Below are positions 1 to 3,072 of a DNA stretch of 5,477 nucleotides, one piece after another (the stretch's first letter is position 1; each line of letters opens with the position of its first letter). The notes beneath the pieces were generated by a model that ran no database searches, was not told the DNA's origin, and saw nothing but the letters and a program-made list of their open reading frames with translations. The translations under genes were made by a program, and so were the position numbers. Origin of the DNA: a bacterium (GTDB taxonomy: Bacteria > SZUA-182 > SZUA-191); the NCBI GenBank assembly GCA_003230535.1, contig QIEW01000273.1, forward strand, positions 1-5,477. The letters run 5' to 3'.

Positions 1-12
1 AAACCTATGGAT

Positions 13-28
13 TCCCGCTTTCGCGGGA
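13..28. repeat. Short GC-rich hairpin of a dispersed repeat
   Basis: TCCCGC and GCGGGA form a perfect 6-bp stem around a TTTC loop. The surrounding bases (GGATTCCCGC...GCGGGATTGACA) resemble a repeat scattered between genes in many environmental bacterial genomes (from memory). No T-run follows on either strand, so it is not a convincing intrinsic terminator, although it lies downstream of the minus-strand operon and could stabilise its mRNA 3' end. Confidence 0.5.
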
Positions 29-101
29 TTGACACAAAATGATTATTCCTAACGTTTACAGGCCAATTTGGCTTAAGTGAACCGTATTGCAATTAAGCAC
101 T

Positions 102-186
102 AGATTGCTCCGCTTCGCTCGCAATGACAACTAAGGGGCCGCCTTAACTGTCATTGCGAGGCAGGCCGTATCTGCCGAAGCAATCT
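102..186. repeat. Interspersed palindromic repeat, 85 bp
   Basis: The outer ends AGATTGCT (102-109) and AGCAATCT (179-186) are exact inverted repeats. Inside them, CTCGCAATGACA (118-129) and TGTCATTGCGAG (149-160) form a second perfect 12-bp inverted pair. A small stem, AAGG/CCTT around GGCCG, sits at the centre. The whole would fold as one long imperfect hairpin on either strand. The AGATTGCT...CGCAATGACA ends match a widely dispersed REP/MITE-like family (family recognition from memory). No open frame lies inside. It is 53 bp past the stop of the minus-strand operon, so it falls in the likely 3' untranslated region of that transcript. Confidence 0.75.
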
Positions 187-239
187 CAGAATGCTGCAAT
201 TATTTCATGACGAGCCCTAACAGACCACAGACAGCAACC

Positions 240-563
240 TCAAACTTCCTTGGTTTTGATATCAAACTCTTCAATCCGTCCTTCCGCATCTGTACAAACC
301 CAATGTATATGGTCATTATATACCTTGGGAATTAAGGTGGCTTTATAATTGGCAAGCTGGTAAGGAAGTTTTGTCTGGAGAGCCATCATGGGGCAGAGTT
401 TTACGCATACCATACAGTCCCAACAGTCAGAGTTGTCTCTAATGTATGCTTTACCCGTGTTAGCGTCTATAGCGGGTAAATCCCCAGGACAATTCTGCAC
501 ACACTTCGGTTCATCAAATTGCTTACAACCATTACAGCGCTTAAGATCTACAATTATTCCCAT
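240..563 (-). CDS. AprB-like two-cluster 4Fe-4S ferredoxin subunit (APS reductase beta-family)
   Basis: This 107-residue protein should carry electrons to or from the flavoprotein encoded just upstream. Two 4Fe-4S sites are visible: C10-X2-C13-X7-C21-X3-C25-P and C47-X2-C50-X2-C53-X3-C57-P. The long X7 spacing in the first, and the CWDC...CVKLCP second site with Trp48, match AprB, where this tryptophan is thought to sit between a cluster and the FAD (family knowledge). After the clusters, the segment ending HIHWVCTDAEGRIEEF resembles the AprB beta-sheet region. The protein stops there, whereas AprB is usually about 145-165 residues and ends in a tail wrapped around AprA. The start is well supported: GGAGAG at 577-572 lies 8 nt before the ATG. 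The gene is 19 bp after the flavoprotein stop, so the two are cotranscribed. The cytoplasm is likely, as there is no signal peptide or membrane segment. It looks more AT-rich than its partner gene. The physiological reaction is unknown. Confidence 0.9.
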   Translation of the reverse strand: MGIIVDLKRCNGCKQFDEPKCVQNCPGDLPAIDANTGKAYIRDNSDCWDCMVCVKLCPMMALQTKLPYQLANYKATLIPKVYNDHIHWVCTDAEGRIEEFDIKTKEV

Positions 564-571
564 ATTAATGT

Positions 572-577
572 CTCTCC
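572..577 (-). promoter_or_regulatory. Ribosome binding site of the AprB-like gene
   Basis: GGAGAG on the minus strand lies 8 nt before the ATG at 563, inside the 19-bp gap after the flavoprotein stop codon. It fixes the start and shows that the second gene is translated independently from the shared mRNA. Confidence 0.75.
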
Positions 578-582
578 AATAT

Positions 583-2301
583 TTATCCTAGGTACCTATC
601 GCCGGGGACAATCTGCTTATAAGGCCGCTCCAGCATCTTGATCTCCCCGGTCTTTCCATCCCTGCGGGAGTTCACAAATTTTAACCAGTTGATATCGTCC
701 CGGTGAGTATAATCCAGCCTGGTCTGGAAGCCCGGCCAGCGGGTTTCCTTCCGATACAGCAGATGTTCCACCAGCACTTGGGCTACATCTATACGGTCTA
801 TGACTTCATGAGCCAGCATCAGTTGATGCGGATCGGAGGCGATCAAATACTGCTTCTGCTCCTGGAGGCTTTCGAGCTTCCTTCTGGCTGCCAATAATCG
901 CTCCTCATTTATTTCGTAAAACACTGATACGCCGCCGGCATACTCATCCATGATTTTTTGGAGGCGTTCCTCCATCTCCCTAGGCGTCACTCCATCCCCA
1001 ACTTCTTGCTGACGGACATACGGGGCGTAGATTCTGTTCCTCTCATGTTCCACCCGGGCCGCCTCCACTTCCACATTAGGGGCGGTCTCCATATACTTTA
1101 CCGCCGATCTGGCCGCCAATACTCCTTCGGCCCAGCAGCCGGATACAAATTTATATGGCGAACCTCCGGCTACATCGCCGGCAGCATAAAGTCCGGCTAA
1201 GGTTGTCTCCCGCTCTTTTGTAATCCAATACCCCGATTGGGTGTGCCCGCCGATTATATAAGGCTCGGTGCCGCAGATTTCTATCGGTTCTTTACGGGGA
1301 TCAATATTGTTGGCCGCCCAATATAAAACTATATTGGGATACATATCCAGGTAGGCCATCTTCAGATCCCGAACTTGTTCTTCGCTGAGATGCCGGGTAT
1401 CCATATAGCAGGGGCCCCGGCCTTCTTTTACCTCTTTGACCGGCCCATAGACCCGTAACGGGGTAGGCGCTCTATGTCCGCCCAGATGCGCATACCTGGT
1501 GGCCATAAACTGTTCGCCTTGAGCATTTATCTGAGGCGCGCCGAAGCCGATGGCCAATGTCCCCGTGGGGCAGATCACATCTTTAGTCCGCAAGGCGATG
1601 AATCGCATCTCAAAACCGGTCATCTCCGCTCCGGCGCGGATACCCATCGCATAACCGGCGCCGGTATTAAAGGGCGGATACCACATCTTGTGGTGGGCGT
1701 CCCCTTGATTGTTGGGCCTATAAATACCTGAGGCGCCTCCAGTGGCACAAATAACAGCCTTGGCCTTTATTACATAGAGGCTGCTATCCCTCACCCCCAA
1801 GCCGCAGGCGCCCGCTATTCGTTCCCCATGCACCAGATATCCGGTGGCCACGACCCGGTTGATTACTTTCGCGCCGGCATTTTTAGCTGCCTGGGCGATG
1901 ATGGTTTTCAGAGATTCGCCGTTGATTTTGACATTCCAGCGTCCCCGGGGCTGATAAGAGCCGTCTTTTCTTTTCAGAATGGGCAGCCCCCAGCTCTCTA
2001 CCCTTTTAACCTGGGCGTTCAGCTCGCGGGCTATGGAGAGGGTCAGGTCTTCGCGAATAAGACCCCTCGCGTCAGCTCTGACATAACGCACAAAACTTTC
2101 CGGTGTCTCGCCGGGATTGATATGGGCGTTGATGGCGTTCATTCCGGCCGCCAGGCATCCGCTGCGGTCAATATGGGCTTTTTCCATGATCAGCACATCC
2201 GTCTGAGGCGAGCGCTCCTTAGCTTCCACCGCCGCCAGACATCCGGCCGTTCCCCCGCCGATAATAAGTAAATCCGTCTCGATAAATTTAGTTTCCGGCA
2301 T
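583..2301 (-). CDS. AprA-like FAD oxidoreductase (APS reductase alpha / fumarate reductase flavoprotein family)
   Basis: Predicted 572-residue cytoplasmic flavoprotein. The N-terminus carries the dinucleotide-binding motif GGGTAG (15-20), followed by a RSGCLAAGMNAIN segment (46-58) resembling AprA's RSG...G..AIN. ATGG (186-189) and GLYAAGDVAGG (370-380) complete FAD binding. Specific AprA likeness is seen in MRFIALRTKD with Arg238, in GGHTQSGYW with His353 (both aligning by eye with AprA active-site Arg and His), in SPYKFVSGCWAEG after the FAD motif, and in the C-terminal NWLKFVNSR...TGE...RPY (from 538). AprA is usually about 610-660 residues, so this is a shorter relative. The AprB-like gene follows after 19 bp, implying an AB complex. 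AprA interconverts APS with AMP and sulfite; whether this paralogue does so is unknown, and fumarate-type or other reductions remain possible. An ATG at 2310 would add three residues, but its AGG directly abuts it. The ATG at 2301 has AGGA at 8 nt and is preferred. Confidence 0.9.
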   Translation of the reverse strand: MPETKFIETDLLIIGGGTAGCLAAVEAKERSPQTDVLIMEKAHIDRSGCLAAGMNAINAHINPGETPESFVRYVRADARGLIREDLTLSIARELNAQVKRVESWGLPILKRKDGSYQPRGRWNVKINGESLKTIIAQAAKNAGAKVINRVVATGYLVHGERIAGACGLGVRDSSLYVIKAKAVICATGGASGIYRPNNQGDAHHKMWYPPFNTGAGYAMGIRAGAEMTGFEMRFIALRTKDVICPTGTLAIGFGAPQINAQGEQFMATRYAHLGGHRAPTPLRVYGPVKEVKEGRGPCYMDTRHLSEEQVRDLKMAYLDMYPNIVLYWAANNIDPRKEPIEICGTEPYIIGGHTQSGYWITKERETTLAGLYAAGDVAGGSPYKFVSGCWAEGVLAARSAVKYMETAPNVEVEAARVEHERNRIYAPYVRQQEVGDGVTPREMEERLQKIMDEYAGGVSVFYEINEERLLAARRKLESLQEQKQYLIASDPHQLMLAHEVIDRIDVAQVLVEHLLYRKETRWPGFQTRLDYTHRDDINWLKFVNSRRDGKTGEIKMLERPYKQIVPGDRYLG

Positions 2302-2309
2302 TATCCCCA

Positions 2310-2313
2310 TCCT
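2310..2313 (-). promoter_or_regulatory. Ribosome binding site that decides the flavoprotein start
   Basis: AGGA on the minus strand lies 8 nt before the ATG at 2301 but overlaps the ATG at 2310. Spacing therefore favours 2301. A further GGGG stretch between the two ATGs may add to the site. Confidence 0.55.
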
Positions 2314-2346
2314 ATAAAAAGTTTTATCCCCCGTGAAACAAAAAGA

Positions 2347-2364
2347 CCGTTAGTCCCAACAGTA
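2347..2364. promoter_or_regulatory. Imperfect dyad over the operon start point (candidate operator)
   Basis: ACCGTT-N6-AACAGT is an inverted repeat matching at five of six positions per half-site. It overlaps the downstream end of the -10 element and the expected transcription start of the minus-strand operon, a classic place for a repressor. The regulator is not known and a dyad this short can arise by chance. Confidence 0.3.
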
Positions 2365-2389
2365 TAGAGTTAATAAGGCTCTCTGTCAA
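2361..2389 (-). promoter_or_regulatory. Near-consensus sigma-70-type promoter of the AprA/AprB-like operon
   Basis: On the minus strand, TTGACA (2389-2384) is a perfect -35. A 17-bp spacer leads to TATACT (2366-2361), one base off the -10 consensus. The start would fall near 2354, giving a leader of about 50 nt before the flavoprotein ATG at 2301. The position directly upstream of the operon makes chance unlikely. A consensus this strong suggests high basal expression unless a repressor acts on the dyad at 2347-2364. Confidence 0.65.
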
Positions 2390-2406
2390 TCATTTTTGTT
2401 GTGGAT

Positions 2407-2464
2407 CCTTACCACTCATCACTTTTAATGATAGAAGGATTATTAAACCGCAGAGGACGCAGAG
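2407..2464 (+). repeat. Dispersed repeat, left inverted copy
   Basis: Bases 2407-2426 match the reverse complement of 2789-2808 at 18 of 20 positions. Bases 2446-2464 (AACCGCAGAGGACGCAGAG) match the reverse complement of 2752-2770 exactly. The linking bases differ. The ACCGCAGAGGACGCAGAG core belongs to a repeat seen between genes in many environmental bacteria (from memory). Confidence 0.7.
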
Positions 2465-2492
2465 GTTCGCGGAGAAATGACAAACAGGTTTC

Positions 2493-2512
2493 GGGCTAAA
2501 ATCTTTTGGCCC
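2493..2512. repeat. Small imperfect hairpin
   Basis: GGGCTAAAA and TTTTGGCCC pair at eight of nine positions around TC, with one possible G-U pair in RNA. No T-run follows, so terminator function is doubtful. Confidence 0.35.
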
Positions 2513-2689
2513 AAAGACTTATATGAAGCCTGAAGCCTAAACCCGGATTATTCATAAATTCACGGTAAACATTAATGATGTTATTTAAATACAGCTACTT
2601 ATAGAATAACGGTCAAAAAACAAAATGGCTCATACAAATCACCGAAAACTCCCGCTATGAAAGCGACCAACTCCGAGCGTGTTTATGAT

Positions 2690-2704
2690 CCCGAATTATT
2701 CGGG
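2690..2704. repeat. Small perfect hairpin
   Basis: CCCGAA and TTCGGG form a 6-bp stem around TTA. There is no T-run on either strand and no gene end nearby, so no function is assigned. Confidence 0.35.
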
Positions 2705-2751
2705 TAAAACCTGGTTTGGATTTTGACATCTGGAATTTTACCTCTGCGTTT

Positions 2752-2808
2752 CTCTGCGTCCTCTGCGGTTAATTCTCTGTAGTTCCAAAAAAGTGATCGG
2801 TGGTAAGG
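2752..2808 (-). repeat. Dispersed repeat, right inverted copy
   Basis: Inverted partner of 2407-2464: 2752-2770 is a perfect 19-bp match to the left copy's core, and 2789-2808 matches at 18 of 20. The copy continues left to about 2741 with the CGCAGAGAAACGCAGAGG variant (minus-strand reading) typical of the family. It ends about 30 bp before the promoter of the plus-strand gene. Confidence 0.7.
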
Positions 2809-2835
2809 TTGTGGATTGGGGGGAGTTCCCCGGGC

Positions 2836-2864
2836 TTGTGCAAATATTACCGTTAATATATAAT
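2836..2864 (+). promoter_or_regulatory. Candidate promoter of the CHAT/NB-ARC gene
   Basis: TATAAT (2859-2864) is a perfect -10. At 17 bp upstream, TTGTGC (2836-2841) is a weak -35 that keeps only the TTG of the consensus. The start would lie near 2871, about 40 nt before the ATG at 2911. A good -10 with a poor -35, flanked by palindromes, suggests a regulated promoter. Confidence 0.45.
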
Positions 2865-2874
2865 TACCTGTAAT
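2846..2874. promoter_or_regulatory. Tandem 12-bp palindromes flanking the -10 box (candidate operators)
   Basis: ATTACCTGTAAT (2863-2874) is a perfect ATTAC-CT-GTAAT dyad. ATTACCGTTAAT (2846-2857) is the same word with 10 of 12 bases shared and a one-mismatch dyad. The copies start 17 bp apart, as direct repeats on either side of the TATAAT box. This is the form expected of a repressor or autoregulator site; the binding protein is unknown. Confidence 0.4.
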
Positions 2875-2898
2875 ATAAACAGGCAAACAATTTAGCGC

Positions 2899-2903
2899 GG
2901 GAG
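2899..2903 (+). promoter_or_regulatory. Ribosome binding site of the CHAT/NB-ARC gene
   Basis: GGGAG lies 7 nt before the ATG at 2911. It supports 2911 as the true translation start, even though that frame closes after 51 codons. Confidence 0.6.
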
Positions 2904-2910
2904 CTGGGCA

Positions 2911-3066
2911 ATGGACGAGCTGGAGATTTTAATTACAGAAGGGTCTGAGGCGCATAAGTATCAAACCACTCTGAGCCATCGGCCTTCTAATAACCGCTGG
3001 CAGTGTGACTTTACCCTGGAACTGGACCGGCTGACCTTTAGTGAGAGGCTGATGACAGCTGGATAA
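2911..3066 (+). CDS. N-terminal piece of the CHAT/NB-ARC protein, cut off by a frameshift
   Basis: This frame encodes 51 residues beginning MDELEILITEGSEAHKY and ends at TAA (3064-3066). The LEILI...Y.TTLSH...FTLELDRLTF pattern is what normally precedes the CHAT fold in CHAT/NB-ARC proteins: a beta-rich lead-in followed by a conserved lobe. The continuation (QFGRELFHTALQG...IRLRIEPEELKNIPWEFL) is found in the next frame from 3056, so the two pieces are one gene split by a one-base shift between about 3055 and 3063. The start has a GGGAG ribosome binding site at 7 nt and a candidate promoter upstream. Dropping one G in that stretch would rejoin the frames. Read as it stands, this is a short, probably inactive peptide. 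A sequencing or assembly indel is an equally good explanation. Confidence 0.7.
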   Translation: MDELEILITEGSEAHKYQTTLSHRPSNNRWQCDFTLELDRLTFSERLMTAG

Positions 3067-3072
3067 GCTGTC
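3054..3072. repeat. Perfect 7-bp hairpin at the frameshift
   Basis: GACAGCT (3054-3060) and AGCTGTC (3066-3072) pair perfectly around the loop GGATA. The frame-1 stop codon TAA and the only window where the reading frame can switch both lie within it. Confidence 0.6.

Larger units (their letters stand above)
2390..2835. other. Non-coding stretch between the divergent genes
   Basis: About 450 bp with no credible gene. It holds two inverted copies of a dispersed repeat (2407-2464 and 2752-2808) and two small hairpins (2493-2512 and 2690-2704). Between these I see only AT-rich sequence without start sites backed by ribosome binding sites. The open frame at 2886-2683 on the minus strand runs through the repeat and is not supported as a gene. 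Confidence 0.7.

Noticed and set aside
13-28. Intrinsic terminator for the minus-strand operon
   Set aside because: The stem is only 6 bp, no T-run follows on the minus strand, and it lies more than 200 bp past the stop codon.
703-2271. Several plus-strand open frames of 64-147 codons opposite the flavoprotein gene
   Set aside because: They are antisense shadows of a confidently identified conserved gene, and their products show no recognisable motifs.
2683-2886. Minus-strand open frame of 67 codons in the intergenic region
   Set aside because: Its middle (LTAEDAEKRRGK) is simply the translation of the dispersed repeat at 2752-2770, there is no good ribosome binding site, and it overlaps the plus-strand promoter.
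3052-3066. Programmed +1 frameshifting as in prfB
   Set aside because: There is no slippery CTT-TGA-type site or nearby internal Shine-Dalgarno. The stop is TAA within a hairpin, and CHAT/NB-ARC genes are not known to use this. A mutation or sequence error is simpler.
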